Source: Opitutales bacterium
GTDB taxonomy: Bacteria; Verrucomicrobiota; Verrucomicrobiia; Opitutales; UBA2987
Direction of reading: 5' to 3'
Assembly (NCBI GenBank): GCA_021772555.1
Contig: JAJFLT010000239.1
Coordinates: forward strand, 1-25,602
DNA length: 25,602 nt
Shown: one piece after another, positions 8,392-16,751 of the stretch
Position numbering within the stretch: the stretch's first letter is position 1
How the letters are laid out: every line of letters starts with the position of its first letter
Made by a program: the position numbers and the translations under genes
The notes under the pieces: model-generated
Database searches by the model: none
What the model was told of the DNA's origin: nothing
What the model saw: the letters and a program-made list of their open reading frames with translations, nothing else

Positions 8392-9480
8392 TCAAGATTT
8401 GGCGGGGTTGGAATTGGCCTCGGTGATGTTTTCTTGCGGTGAGGGGCTCTCTTCAGTGGCTAGCTCCTGGGCGCGAGAGCGGGCCAATTCCCGCATATCG
8501 ACAGCGAGATCGGTGTCTTCATAAATTTCCCGGCCCAGAATATGTTCCATGATGTCCTCCATCGTTACTACACCCGCTGTTGCGCCAAATTCGTCCACCA
8601 CAATGGCGCATTGTTGGTGGGCCTTGAGGAATTTCTGCAGGGCGTCGGCCGCAGTGGCCGTTTCGGGCACGAAAATGGCATCGCTCATCATTTCCATAAC
8701 CTTGGTGTCGTCTTCGTCATTGGCCCTCGCCTGGAGAAGGTCCCGCCTGCGCACCAGGCCCACAATATTGTCTATATTATCCTCGAATACCGGCATCCGC
8801 CCGAAAAAAAGAATTCTGATTTCCTTGAATACATCGTCCACCGTCAAATGGGATTCGAGGGCCTGGACCACTGTCCGAGGGGTCATGATTTCGTGGATTT
8901 GCACATCGTCCAGGCTGAGGGCGTTCAAAATCATGTCTCGCTCGCTCGTCGAGAGGGCTCCTTCTTCGGCATGTTTTTCGGCCAGGAGTTTTATCTCTTC
9001 CTCTTCTTCTTTTTCTTCCTCGATGCCATCGCGGTCAACGATTAGCCGAATGGAATGCATGGCCAGATAGGACAAAGGGTACATCGACCAGCGCACTAAT
9101 TGGAGCGGATAGACGAGGTGGGCAAGGAGAGCCTTGCGATAGATGACGCCAATGTTCTTGGGGAGGATTTCGGAAAGAAAAAGAATTCCCATAACCATGC
9201 CGAAGGTGATCAGCCCCACGAGATTTCCGGCTACGCGCGCGGCAATCGCGCCCACCCACATGGCCCCCAGAGTATGGGCGATGGTATTGAGGGTGAGGAT
9301 GGCCGAGATGGTCAACTCGATGTCGCGCTTGAATTTTTCCAGCAAAAGCCCCCGCCGGGGTTTGTCTTTTTTCAGAGATTCTATTTCCGCCGTGGTGATG
9401 GTGAGGATATAGGCTTCCAGCAGGGAGCAAATGCCCGATACCAAAAGCGTGACGCATATGGGAAATACAAGCGCTGTCAT
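8392..9480 (-). CDS. CNNM (DUF21) / CBS-domain membrane protein
   Basis: A 362-residue protein of the HlyC/CorC-like CNNM family, linked to magnesium/cobalt efflux or homeostasis. Residues 1-150 form the DUF21 transmembrane domain with the conserved SEILPK (103-108). A strongly acidic stretch (about 152-162, mostly Glu) links to a CBS pair at about 198-255 (EIMTPRT) and 263-318 (VDEFGATAGVVTMEDIMEHILGRE region). The usual C-terminal CorC/HlyC domain is missing. After the CBS pair there is only a ~45-residue Ser/Glu/Asn-rich tail. It is divergently oriented from gcvT across a 275-base gap. The annotation 'hemolysin' used for this family is historical. Confidence 0.9.
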   Translation of the reverse strand: MTALVFPICVTLLVSGICSLLEAYILTITTAEIESLKKDKPRRGLLLEKFKRDIELTISAILTLNTIAHTLGAMWVGAIAARVAGNLVGLITFGMVMGILFLSEILPKNIGVIYRKALLAHLVYPLQLVRWSMYPLSYLAMHSIRLIVDRDGIEEEKEEEEEIKLLAEKHAEEGALSTSERDMILNALSLDDVQIHEIMTPRTVVQALESHLTVDDVFKEIRILFFGRMPVFEDNIDNIVGLVRRRDLLQARANDEDDTKVMEMMSDAIFVPETATAADALQKFLKAHQQCAIVVDEFGATAGVVTMEDIMEHILGREIYEDTDLAVDMRELARSRAQELATEESPSPQENITEANSNPAKS

Positions 9481-9755
9481 GAGGGCGGACGGCCGATGAT
9501 TTAAGGTGGCAGCCCGAAAGAAGAGTATAGAAAACAGATAAGCATTTTAACTCACGCAATTCAAGGAATTCTTTTCCACAAGAAATTCCGGGAATCAAAC
9601 GTATCCTATTCTTTCTTGACGTTTTTCCGATTGGTAGTTCGTTAATGGATTGATAATTCCAGAATCGATCAGAGCGAGGGTAATTAAGGAGTTTGTGGAA
9701 CCTTGGGAAACGCGCTGATATTTTTAAAATTCGATAAACTCCAAAGACAGGTAAA
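9481..9755. promoter_or_regulatory. Divergent intergenic region, CNNM gene / gcvT
   Basis: A 275-base gap between divergent genes, so promoters for both should lie here. A -10-like GATAAT occurs at 9652-9657 on the plus strand with a poor -35. GGAGTTT (9688-9694) and AAACTCC (9736-9742) form a 7-bp inverted repeat with a 41-base loop, ending 13 bases before the gcvT ATG, which could shape the gcvT leader. I looked for the glycine riboswitch consensus and did not see it. No small ORF with convincing coding character is present. Confidence 0.35.
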
Positions 9756-10844
9756 ATGAGTACTCCCAAACGCACAGCCCTCTACAGCTTTCATCGAGAA
9801 CAGGGGGCCCGATTTGTGGAATTCGGCGGCTGGGATATGCCGGTGCAATATGCAGGCATCCTGGAGGAGCATCGAATGGTCCGCAAATTTGGCGGACTCT
9901 TCGATGTTAGCCACATGGGCGAGGTAAATGTGACCGGCCCGATGGCGGAAAAGTTTTTAAATTACCTGGTCGCCAACGATGTTGCAAAATTGAAAGACCG
10001 CCGGGCGCTCTACACCGTCATGTGCCAGGAATCGGGCGGAGTGGTGGACGACCTCCTCGTTTACCGCTTTAAGAAAAACTCTTATATGCTGTGCATCAAT
10101 GCCGGCAATACGGAGTCCGATTACAACTGGATACGGGAAAAAGCAGCACCCTTCAATTGCGAGGTCGAGAATGTCTCCGCGGATTTCACCCAGCTGGCCC
10201 TGCAGGGTCCTTTGGCGCTCTCCACGATGGCTCCGCTGACCGTGGTCAAGCTGGACGAAATGCCCCGTTTTTCCATCATCGATGCCATTGTTGCCGGTGC
10301 CCCCGCCATGATCAGCCGGACCGGTTATACGGGCGAGGAAGGGGTGGAAATTTACTGTCCGTGGGATGTCGGCTCGACCATTGCCCGCAGCATTTTGGAC
10401 GCCGGGAAATACCTCGGCATCGGCCCCTGCGGATTGGGCGCCCGCGACAGCCTGCGCCTGGAAGCCGGTTTTCCCCTCTATGGGCATGAGATCACTGAGA
10501 GTATTTCGCCCCTCGAGGCCGGATTGGGTTGGACGGTTAAACTTAACAAGGAAGGCGACTTTATCGGCAAGGAAGCCTTGGCGGCGGAAAAAGCCCGCGG
10601 CTCCTCCCGGCGCATCGTATATTTTCATCTCGACAGCCGCCGCATCGCCCGCCCCGGCACTCCGGTACTTTTTTGTGAAGAGAAAGTGGGCGAAGTAGTA
10701 TCGGGCAGTTTTTCCCCCATTCTCGATCAACCCATCGGCTCTGCCTTGGTTTCGCTGGAGGGAATTGACATTCAGAGCCTGAAGGTGGACTTGCGCGGAC
10801 ATTTGATTCCTCTCCAGGTCAAAAAACCTCCCCTTCACAAATAG
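9756..10844 (+). CDS. gcvT: Glycine cleavage system T protein (aminomethyltransferase)
   Basis: A 362-residue aminomethyltransferase that releases ammonia from the aminomethyl-lipoyl H protein and transfers the methylene group to tetrahydrofolate. Signatures include FGGWDMPVQY (23-32), FDVSHMGE (49-56), the catalytic-region GGVVDDL (94-100), SRTGYTGEEG, GLGARDSLRLEAG and the C-terminal folate-domain GSFSP/IGSALV. Length is normal for the family. The next gene, 39 bases downstream, is gcvH, consistent with one transcript. A weak AGG lies before the ATG. Confidence 0.97.
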   Translation: MSTPKRTALYSFHREQGARFVEFGGWDMPVQYAGILEEHRMVRKFGGLFDVSHMGEVNVTGPMAEKFLNYLVANDVAKLKDRRALYTVMCQESGGVVDDLLVYRFKKNSYMLCINAGNTESDYNWIREKAAPFNCEVENVSADFTQLALQGPLALSTMAPLTVVKLDEMPRFSIIDAIVAGAPAMISRTGYTGEEGVEIYCPWDVGSTIARSILDAGKYLGIGPCGLGARDSLRLEAGFPLYGHEITESISPLEAGLGWTVKLNKEGDFIGKEALAAEKARGSSRRIVYFHLDSRRIARPGTPVLFCEEKVGEVVSGSFSPILDQPIGSALVSLEGIDIQSLKVDLRGHLIPLQVKKPPLHK

Positions 10845-10883
10845 GCATTCGGCTTTCGAAAAATTAACAATCAAGAATTCAAA

Positions 10884-11261
10884 ATGAATAATATTCCCAA
10901 TGATTTGCTCTACACAAAGGACCACGAATGGGTGCGGTTGACCGATGATGTGGCCACCGTGGGGATCACCGATCACGCACAGCAGAGCCTGGGCGATGTC
11001 ACCTTTGTGGAGTTGCCCCAGCCCGATGATTCCTTCTCCCAGGGCGACACCTTCGGAGTGGTCGAATCAGTCAAAGCCGCCTCCGATTTGCTCATACCTT
11101 TGAGCGGGGAGATCATGGAGATCAACGAGGAACTGGAAGAGGCACCGGAACTGGTCAACGATGACCCCTATGGGCGAGCCTGGATGATCAAAATAAAAGT
11201 GGAAGACGCCAGCCAGGCCGAAACCCTCCTGAATTCCGAGGATTACGGGAAAATCCTTTAG
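10884..11261 (+). CDS. gcvH: Glycine cleavage system H protein
   Basis: A 125-residue lipoyl carrier protein that shuttles the aminomethyl group between the P, T and L proteins. It begins with the typical YTKDHEWV (10-17) and GITDHAQ. The lipoyl-attachment lysine is K64 in ESVKAASD, and the C-terminal NDDPYGRAWMIKI matches the family. It forms a gcvT-gcvH pair. The expected gcvP is not downstream. Instead the convergent batE gene ends one base after the gcvH stop, so no room exists for a terminator between them. Confidence 0.97.
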   Translation: MNNIPNDLLYTKDHEWVRLTDDVATVGITDHAQQSLGDVTFVELPQPDDSFSQGDTFGVVESVKAASDLLIPLSGEIMEINEELEEAPELVNDDPYGRAWMIKIKVEDASQAETLLNSEDYGKIL

Positions 11262-11262
11262 G

Positions 11263-12024
11263 TCATTCCCATATACGGCCGATTTCCTCGGCTAGTATCC
11301 AGCCGGATTTATCGCTGAGGTTGTCGATGAAAAGGTAGCTTTGGTGTTGTTTCTCAATGATCACCATTTCCCCTGCCTGGAGGAAACCGTATTCGTTGCT
11401 TTGGGGCGAAGGGGCCACCATGAGCGGGGTGTCGCTTTGCAAAATAATACCGTCGCTACTGATTTTATGATAACCCAGCAGAGCGACCCCGGAGGTAACC
11501 GTGACAAGAATCGTGGCAAATAATAGCAGTCGGGACAAAGCCCGCGAGCCACCGTAAAGGCGGGGTAAAAGTATCAGCGCCAGAGACGCCCAAAAACCGG
11601 TCGCGGCCATCCAGGTCCAGACATTGATGGGCAGTTTTTTACCCCAACGGGTAGCCCAACCGTGGGAGGGGGGCTGCAGTTCGGCCGCCTCTCGGACGAA
11701 GTTCAGGTTGGCCGCCGTATCGGGATTGGCGGGCTCGATAGCGAGTGATTTCTCGTAGTGCAGGACGGCCCGGCCGGTGTCGCCCAATTCATGATAGGCG
11801 TTGGCCAAATTGTAATGAAGGGCGGCGGATTCGGCCACAGGCAGGCATTGTTTGTAAAGATCGACGGCGCCGGCAAAGTCCTCCCGGCTATAAGCTTCGT
11901 TAGCCTGACCGAACAGTTGGTCCACGTTATTCTGGGCGAACATTGTCGGCACATAAAAAACGGCCAGAAAAAAACCGGTAACAATTACCCGGCCTGGCCG
12001 GATGCAATGGAGAAAGCGTTTCAT
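11263..12024 (-). CDS. batE: BatE-like TPR and SH3 membrane protein
   Basis: A 253-residue protein at the end of the Bat operon. A signal or anchor segment (about 12-30) is followed by TPR-like helices (33-110, with YNLANAYHELG and AVLHYEKSLAIEP), two transmembrane segments (about 136-154 and 163-185) and an SH3-like domain (about 192-250, ending in SGWILAEEIGRI). BatE proteins act as scaffolds in the Bacteroides aerotolerance complex. The exact biochemical role is unknown. Its ATG overlaps the batD stop as ATGA, implying translational coupling. Confidence 0.88.
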   Translation of the reverse strand: MKRFLHCIRPGRVIVTGFFLAVFYVPTMFAQNNVDQLFGQANEAYSREDFAGAVDLYKQCLPVAESAALHYNLANAYHELGDTGRAVLHYEKSLAIEPANPDTAANLNFVREAAELQPPSHGWATRWGKKLPINVWTWMAATGFWASLALILLPRLYGGSRALSRLLLFATILVTVTSGVALLGYHKISSDGIILQSDTPLMVAPSPQSNEYGFLQAGEMVIIEKQHQSYLFIDNLSDKSGWILAEEIGRIWE

Positions 12025-13829
12025 TTCAATCCAGTCAATTGGGCGATCAGCCGGGAAAGCGATTTTTCCCTTTCTTTCAAGGATGGCGATTCAGCCGCTG
12101 CACCGGCAAATTTCAAGGCATCGGCTGTTTGGAAAAATTGGCCCACCTCATCCATCAACTCGTTTTCGACCTCTTTCGATTCCAGGAATTCCAGAATTTC
12201 GGATTGGGTCAAAGTGTCGGGGCTTTGTTGGAAATGGCGGCTGAGGCTCTCTTGAATCGATCGCTGGGCGGCGGCAAAGAAGACCTCTGCATCATTGGCG
12301 GAAGCGGCTTTTTTCGCTTGGGCAAGCCATTTGCGCATGGACTTACTGGCCTGGATGTTGCGCGCATAACGAAAATCCTCGCGCAGCCGAAGCTGTCTTT
12401 TACGCACGAAGATAATACCCGACAAAAGAATTAATGGCGCTGCCTGCCAGGCTAAAAACCGTGGCGACAGGAATGCGGGGAGCAGGGTGGGGACCCAGGC
12501 TCCCGGAAACAGTTCGATGGGCAGCAAGGTTTTTTCCCGAGGCCTTGGATTCGCACCGTTTGCACCGGGAGCAATGGCCGTAAATGTGGCCGTTCCCACC
12601 GGTGCCGGGTTAACGGTTACGGTCATCACGGGCAGGGGTATTTCCGCGTAACTGGCAAGAGCGGGATCAAAATAACTGAACTGGATTTCCGGTGTTTGCT
12701 CAATGTCTTCATGCTGGGGGATCAAGACGTATTCGAATGTTTTCGCTCCCCGGAAGTTGAGGGTATCGCGGGGGGAGAATTCAGTTTTTGGGGTATAAGT
12801 CTTCCAACTCTGTCCCACATCGATTTGAGGGGCCTGGATACGCTCGAAATTACCCTGGCCGGAAATTTCCAGGGTGAGGGTGAGCGGATCACCGGCATTC
12901 ATCTCCTCCGCAGAAAGGGTCTGGGCGGCGGTGAATTTGCCGATGGCCCCGGAAAAGCTCTCCGGCTGTCCCTCCTCCGGCAGGGGCGCGATATCTAGGG
13001 TAATTTCACGCGTGGTCAGCTCCAACTGCTGTCTCTGACTGCGGGAGTTGAAAAAATCGTCGAAAATACTGTTGCGGGAAGAACGGGATTGGCGGTTGGT
13101 CCGGGGCACGGTGATTTCGACGACCATTTGATACTCAATGGACTGAGGTCCCGATTTGAGCGGAATGAAGGTCACCGGCCAGGCAATTTTGTTGTAATTG
13201 AGATCTTTGATCCTCTCCGTGCTCTGGACCCCTTTTTCATCGAGGCCACCTTTGGCGAAAGCGTCACCCAACTGGGTCGGCTGATTGTAACGGGAATTGG
13301 GAAAGGCTGTCAGCACGTATAAATGGAGGGCACAACGTGCCACTTGACCTACGTAGATGGGCGTTTCCGGACAAACCATTTTGAGAAATGCCGCTTCGTC
13401 AATTGAAACCTGCGTTTTGCCGTCGGGAGGAAGGACGGTTAGAGTGGCTGGTGGCACTTGAAATTTTTCCCCCGCCAAATCGAGCGAATAGGCTGGCACT
13501 TTGTAGGTTCCCGTAGCCTGAGCACTGGCCTGAAAGATAAACGAGGTTTCCACCAGGGTTTCGAATTTCCCGTTGGTGTATGTGCTCTGCATGCTCTGGG
13601 AAGGGCCCTGGTAGGTTAATTTCAAACCATCCGGCGCGGGTGGTTGGAACTTACCATTCGATTTCACCTTCACGGTGACCACATACTGGGTGTTTTGCCC
13701 CAGGGTGATGCTGGCGGGGTTGAACTGACTGACGGGTCTGGAATTCTGGGCCACCGCGAGCGGACAAAATACCAGAAAACTTGCCATCCAAAAGAAGAGG
13801 GAGAAAGGACTTGTTTGGAAAACCTTCAT
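12021..13829 (-). CDS. batD: BatD-like oxygen tolerance membrane protein
   Basis: A 602-residue BatD-family protein. A signal peptide (1 to about 27, ending AVA) leads into a large exported part with repeated beta-rich domains (for example NPASITLGQN, GDPLTLTLEISGQGNFERIQAP). One transmembrane segment follows near residues 455-475, then a helical cytoplasmic domain (about 494-602). The latter resembles the C-terminal domain of the DUF4381-like protein in the same operon. ATG 13829 overlaps the preceding stop by one base (TGATG). In-frame TTG/GTG codons just upstream are less likely starts. BatD is thought to organise the periplasmic side of the Bat complex. Confidence 0.9.
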   Translation of the reverse strand: MKVFQTSPFSLFFWMASFLVFCPLAVAQNSRPVSQFNPASITLGQNTQYVVTVKVKSNGKFQPPAPDGLKLTYQGPSQSMQSTYTNGKFETLVETSFIFQASAQATGTYKVPAYSLDLAGEKFQVPPATLTVLPPDGKTQVSIDEAAFLKMVCPETPIYVGQVARCALHLYVLTAFPNSRYNQPTQLGDAFAKGGLDEKGVQSTERIKDLNYNKIAWPVTFIPLKSGPQSIEYQMVVEITVPRTNRQSRSSRNSIFDDFFNSRSQRQQLELTTREITLDIAPLPEEGQPESFSGAIGKFTAAQTLSAEEMNAGDPLTLTLEISGQGNFERIQAPQIDVGQSWKTYTPKTEFSPRDTLNFRGAKTFEYVLIPQHEDIEQTPEIQFSYFDPALASYAEIPLPVMTVTVNPAPVGTATFTAIAPGANGANPRPREKTLLPIELFPGAWVPTLLPAFLSPRFLAWQAAPLILLSGIIFVRKRQLRLREDFRYARNIQASKSMRKWLAQAKKAASANDAEVFFAAAQRSIQESLSRHFQQSPDTLTQSEILEFLESKEVENELMDEVGQFFQTADALKFAGAAAESPSLKEREKSLSRLIAQLTGLK

Positions 13830-15718
13830 CACCAATCGCGGATAGGGGTATTCCTGCTCTTTTTGTCCGTCTTTTCAAATTGAATGACGGGGAGCTTCTT
13901 TTCATCGTTTCTCATCGCTTCGAGCAGTTGTCGCGCTTCTTCGCGGCTCATTCGACCGGGAACGGCCTGGGCCTGTTCCTCTCCGGGCTCTTTTTCTTCC
14001 TCCCTTTCCGAGGCTTGTGGCTGCTGTTGCTGGCCTTGCTTTTCTTCTTCGTTTTGCTCGTCTCCCTGCTGTTTTTCCTGTTCCTTCCCATCCTCTGACG
14101 GATTTTCCTGCCCTTCCTGTTCCTGGTTTTCCCCGTCCTGCTGCTCGGAGTTTTGTTGATCCTGCTCCTGGTCTTCCCCGTCTTGATTCTGCTGATCTTG
14201 GTCCTGATCCTGGTTTTCCTGTTGTTCTTGCTGTTGCTGTTTCAACTCCTCGATCCTTTTCTCGAGCAACTCGTAGTTGAATTGCGCATCCTCGTCCTCA
14301 GGATCGATATTGAGGCTGTTTTCATACTCAGTCAGCCCTTCCTCCCATATTTCGATGGTCTGCTCAGGGTCGATGGACTGAGTCGATTCGCCCAGCCGGA
14401 AAAGAGTGTTACCGAGGTTGTAATAGGTGTCTTTTTGCAAAACCGGATCGTCCGTTTGCAGGGCCTTGCGCAGGGTGTCCTCGGCATCCTCAAAATTACC
14501 CAACCGATATTGGGCGGCGCCAAGGTTGTATTGGATTCGCGGATCGTCGGGAGAGTCCTCGGCGGCTTTGGCATATTCCTCTCCGGCCTTGTCGAAAGCG
14601 CCTTCCTGATAAAACTTTTCCCCTTTGCCGGGGGAAGCCCGCAAGTCGGTTTCCAGAATCGTTAACGCGGTTAAGGCCAGCCCTGCCGTCCACCGCAAGG
14701 GCAGGGGCGCATAGCCGACTTTTCGCTTTCTTGTGCCCAGAAAAGTTTCCGCCATGAGAAAGAGCACGGCCAGGCCCAACGGCCATTGAAACCGCTCATG
14801 AGGAATCTGCTGCAGGCGCGCCTCCCGTTCCTCCTTGGGAATCGATTGCAGGCCCTCAGTATAAACCTGCTCCAGTCCCTGCCCGGTGCTGCCGAGCCGC
14901 GTGTAAAATCCATCAGTGGCCTCGGCAATGGACAGCAGAGTGCTTTCGTCGAGGCGCGTTTTAACGATATTGCCTTGTTCATCACGCAAGAAGTCGACGC
15001 CGCCGTCCTCCCCGCGAACGGGGATCAATTCTCCTGCCAGGCTGCCCACGCCCACCGTGTAGATTTTGACGCCCTCCTCGGCCGCCCGGCGGGCTTGTTC
15101 GATGCCTGCTTCCTGCAAATCTTCTCCATCCGTAATGAGAACCAGAATCTTGAAATTGTCTTTTTCGGCAAAGGAAACTTGGGATTCGGCGATGGCCGCG
15201 GCAATGTTGGTTCCTCCGCGTGAGATGATGCCCGCATCCACCGTTTCCAGGGTTTGGCGGAAGGCGTCATAGTCGAGCGTCAGGGGGCATTGCAAAAAGG
15301 CGCTGCCGGAAAAAGCGATGAGGCCGAGCCGATCCCCCTCCGCCCGTTCGGCCAGGTCGAGGATGGCAAGTTTGGCCCGCTCCAGGCGGTTGGGCCGGAT
15401 ATCTTCCGCCAGCATGCTTTTGGAGGTGTCCAGGGCGATGAGGATATCGATTCCCTTGCCCTTGGTCTCCTGCCAGACATAGCCCCACTGTGGTCTGGCC
15501 AAAGCGATGAGGACGAGAAAAATCCCCGTCACGCTCAAAATGGCCTTGATATTGCGTTTCATCGGACTGAAGGAGGAAGCCAGGTCCAGAAGCAACTTAG
15601 CGGCGGCGAAATGGGCCAGTTTCCTCGTTTTATTCTTTTCCGCTTGGTAATAAAGAAAAGCGAGAGCGGGCAGGGCCAGCAAACCGAGGATTATCCATAA
15701 TTGGGAGGCAAAGGTCAT
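13829..15718 (-). CDS. BatB-BatC fusion: VWA domain plus TPR and acidic/Gln-rich tail
   Basis: A 629-residue protein joining two Bat proteins. The N-terminus has two membrane segments (about 5-23 and 57-76) and a VWA domain with MIDAS residues DTSKS (97-101), Thr170 and Asp198 in ITDGED. A third membrane segment (about 311-326) and perhaps a fourth (344-355) precede TPR repeats (about 364-480: YNLGAAQYRLGNFEDA, YYNLGNTLFRLG). A Gln/Glu/Asp-rich low-complexity tract (about 494-585) leads to a short conserved tail MSREEARQLLEAM (590-602) typical of BatC. Separate batB and batC genes are common in Bacteroidota; fusions are known. It starts one base after the batA stop. Confidence 0.9.
   Translation of the reverse strand: MTFASQLWIILGLLALPALAFLYYQAEKNKTRKLAHFAAAKLLLDLASSFSPMKRNIKAILSVTGIFLVLIALARPQWGYVWQETKGKGIDILIALDTSKSMLAEDIRPNRLERAKLAILDLAERAEGDRLGLIAFSGSAFLQCPLTLDYDAFRQTLETVDAGIISRGGTNIAAAIAESQVSFAEKDNFKILVLITDGEDLQEAGIEQARRAAEEGVKIYTVGVGSLAGELIPVRGEDGGVDFLRDEQGNIVKTRLDESTLLSIAEATDGFYTRLGSTGQGLEQVYTEGLQSIPKEEREARLQQIPHERFQWPLGLAVLFLMAETFLGTRKRKVGYAPLPLRWTAGLALTALTILETDLRASPGKGEKFYQEGAFDKAGEEYAKAAEDSPDDPRIQYNLGAAQYRLGNFEDAEDTLRKALQTDDPVLQKDTYYNLGNTLFRLGESTQSIDPEQTIEIWEEGLTEYENSLNIDPEDEDAQFNYELLEKRIEELKQQQQEQQENQDQDQDQQNQDGEDQEQDQQNSEQQDGENQEQEGQENPSEDGKEQEKQQGDEQNEEEKQGQQQQPQASEREEEKEPGEEQAQAVPGRMSREEARQLLEAMRNDEKKLPVIQFEKTDKKSRNTPIRDW
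13964..14239. repeat. Degenerate repeat encoding Gln/Glu/Asp-rich tract
   Basis: About 276 bases of biased, internally repetitive sequence dominated on the plus strand by CTG, TTC and TCC-like triplets. In the minus-strand batB-batC frame they encode about 90 residues that are nearly all Gln, Glu, Asp, Asn, Gly and Lys. Short imperfect units (QDQDQDQQNQDGEDQEQDQQ-like) recur. It is likely a flexible polyanionic linker and could be prone to length variation. Confidence 0.7.
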
Positions 15719-15719
15719 C

Positions 15720-16748
15720 TTAGGGCAATCTTCGATAGCGGGTTTGGCCCAGCAGCAACTCTACCAGAAGGATGCCGAGTCCAGCCAGTGCAGGCCATTT
15801 AAACATATCCGTAAACGAGGACTGGTATTTGATTTTGATCTCCGATTTTTCCAGCCGGTCGATCTCGTCGTAAATATCTTCCAGGGTTTCCAGATCCGTG
15901 GCCCGGAAATATCGGGCGCCAGTGGTCGCGGCGATATTCTGCAGCGATTCGGCGTCGATATCGGAAAGGCCGGGCCGCAGAACGATCCTGCCCCGCCGGT
16001 CACGAACAGGGTTGCCCTCGCTGTCGAGGTCGATGGGGAAGGGAACCTCGCCTTTTTTGCCAACCCCGATAGTATAGGTTTTGATGCCGTAGGCGGCGGC
16101 CGCTTCGGCGGCGGCGGCGGGGCTTATTTTCCCCCGATTGTTGGCCCCGTCTGTCAGCAGAATGAGGATGCGGCTCTTCGCCTTTTGAGCGCGTAAACGA
16201 TTCACACTGGTGCCGATGGCCGAACCGATAGCGGTCCCGTCCTCGACCAGCCCGATTTTGAGCCGTTCGAGATTTTGCTGGAGCCACTCGTGGTTCAAGG
16301 TGAGGGGACTGACCAGATACGGCGCGGCCGCAAAAGCGACAATGCCAATCCGGTCATGGGGTCTTTTGGCGATGAAATCTTCCATCACATTTTTGACCAC
16401 GGTCAAACGATCGACCGGCTTGCCCTTGATTTTGAAGTCGTGAGCCCACATCGAGGTGGAGAGGTCCACGGCCAGGACAATATCGATGCCGCTTTCCTCG
16501 ATTTCGCTGGAAGTGCTACCCGCCTGCGGCCGGGCCAGGGCCAGAATCAAAAGGCTGAGAGCGATCAGCCGCATGTTGATTAAAAACTTACCCGGGCGGC
16601 TCCGCACGAAGGCGGATATTTGCCGGGCCAGAGCGGTGGCCGGGAAACGTATGGAGGCGGCGCTGCCCCGGCGACCCTTGAGCAAAGCCAGCACCGGAAT
16701 CAAAAGCAGGAACCAGAGAAATTCGGGCGATTCGAATCGGTAAATCAT
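15720..16748 (-). CDS. batA: BatA-like VWA-domain membrane protein
   Basis: A 342-residue aerotolerance protein. An N-terminal membrane helix (about 8-24) and a second (about 57-74, ending LARPQ) bracket a short loop. The VWA domain follows with MIDAS residues DLSTS (95-99), Thr172 and Asp200 in LTDGANN. A C-terminal membrane helix (about 318-334) closes the protein. The layout matches BatA, and the BatA/BatB pair is thought to form the metal-binding core of the Bat complex. The gap to the upstream gene is 3 bases and to the downstream gene 1 base. Confidence 0.92.
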   Translation of the reverse strand: MIYRFESPEFLWFLLLIPVLALLKGRRGSAASIRFPATALARQISAFVRSRPGKFLINMRLIALSLLILALARPQAGSTSSEIEESGIDIVLAVDLSTSMWAHDFKIKGKPVDRLTVVKNVMEDFIAKRPHDRIGIVAFAAAPYLVSPLTLNHEWLQQNLERLKIGLVEDGTAIGSAIGTSVNRLRAQKAKSRILILLTDGANNRGKISPAAAAEAAAAYGIKTYTIGVGKKGEVPFPIDLDSEGNPVRDRRGRIVLRPGLSDIDAESLQNIAATTGARYFRATDLETLEDIYDEIDRLEKSEIKIKYQSSFTDMFKWPALAGLGILLVELLLGQTRYRRLP

Positions 16749-16751
16749 AAC

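Noticed and set aside
9481..9755. Glycine riboswitch upstream of gcvT
   Set aside because: The conserved core segments of the glycine riboswitch could not be found by eye.
9035..9775. Minus-strand 246-codon ORF over the CNNM gene and upstream gap
   Set aside because: It is a different frame of the CNNM coding region, with composition typical of out-of-frame reading.
14153..14665. Plus-strand ORF with a very hydrophobic Leu/Val/Phe-rich N-terminus
   Set aside because: It is the antisense reading of the Gln/Glu/Asp tract of batB-batC; hydrophobicity is an artefact of complementing acidic and Gln codons.
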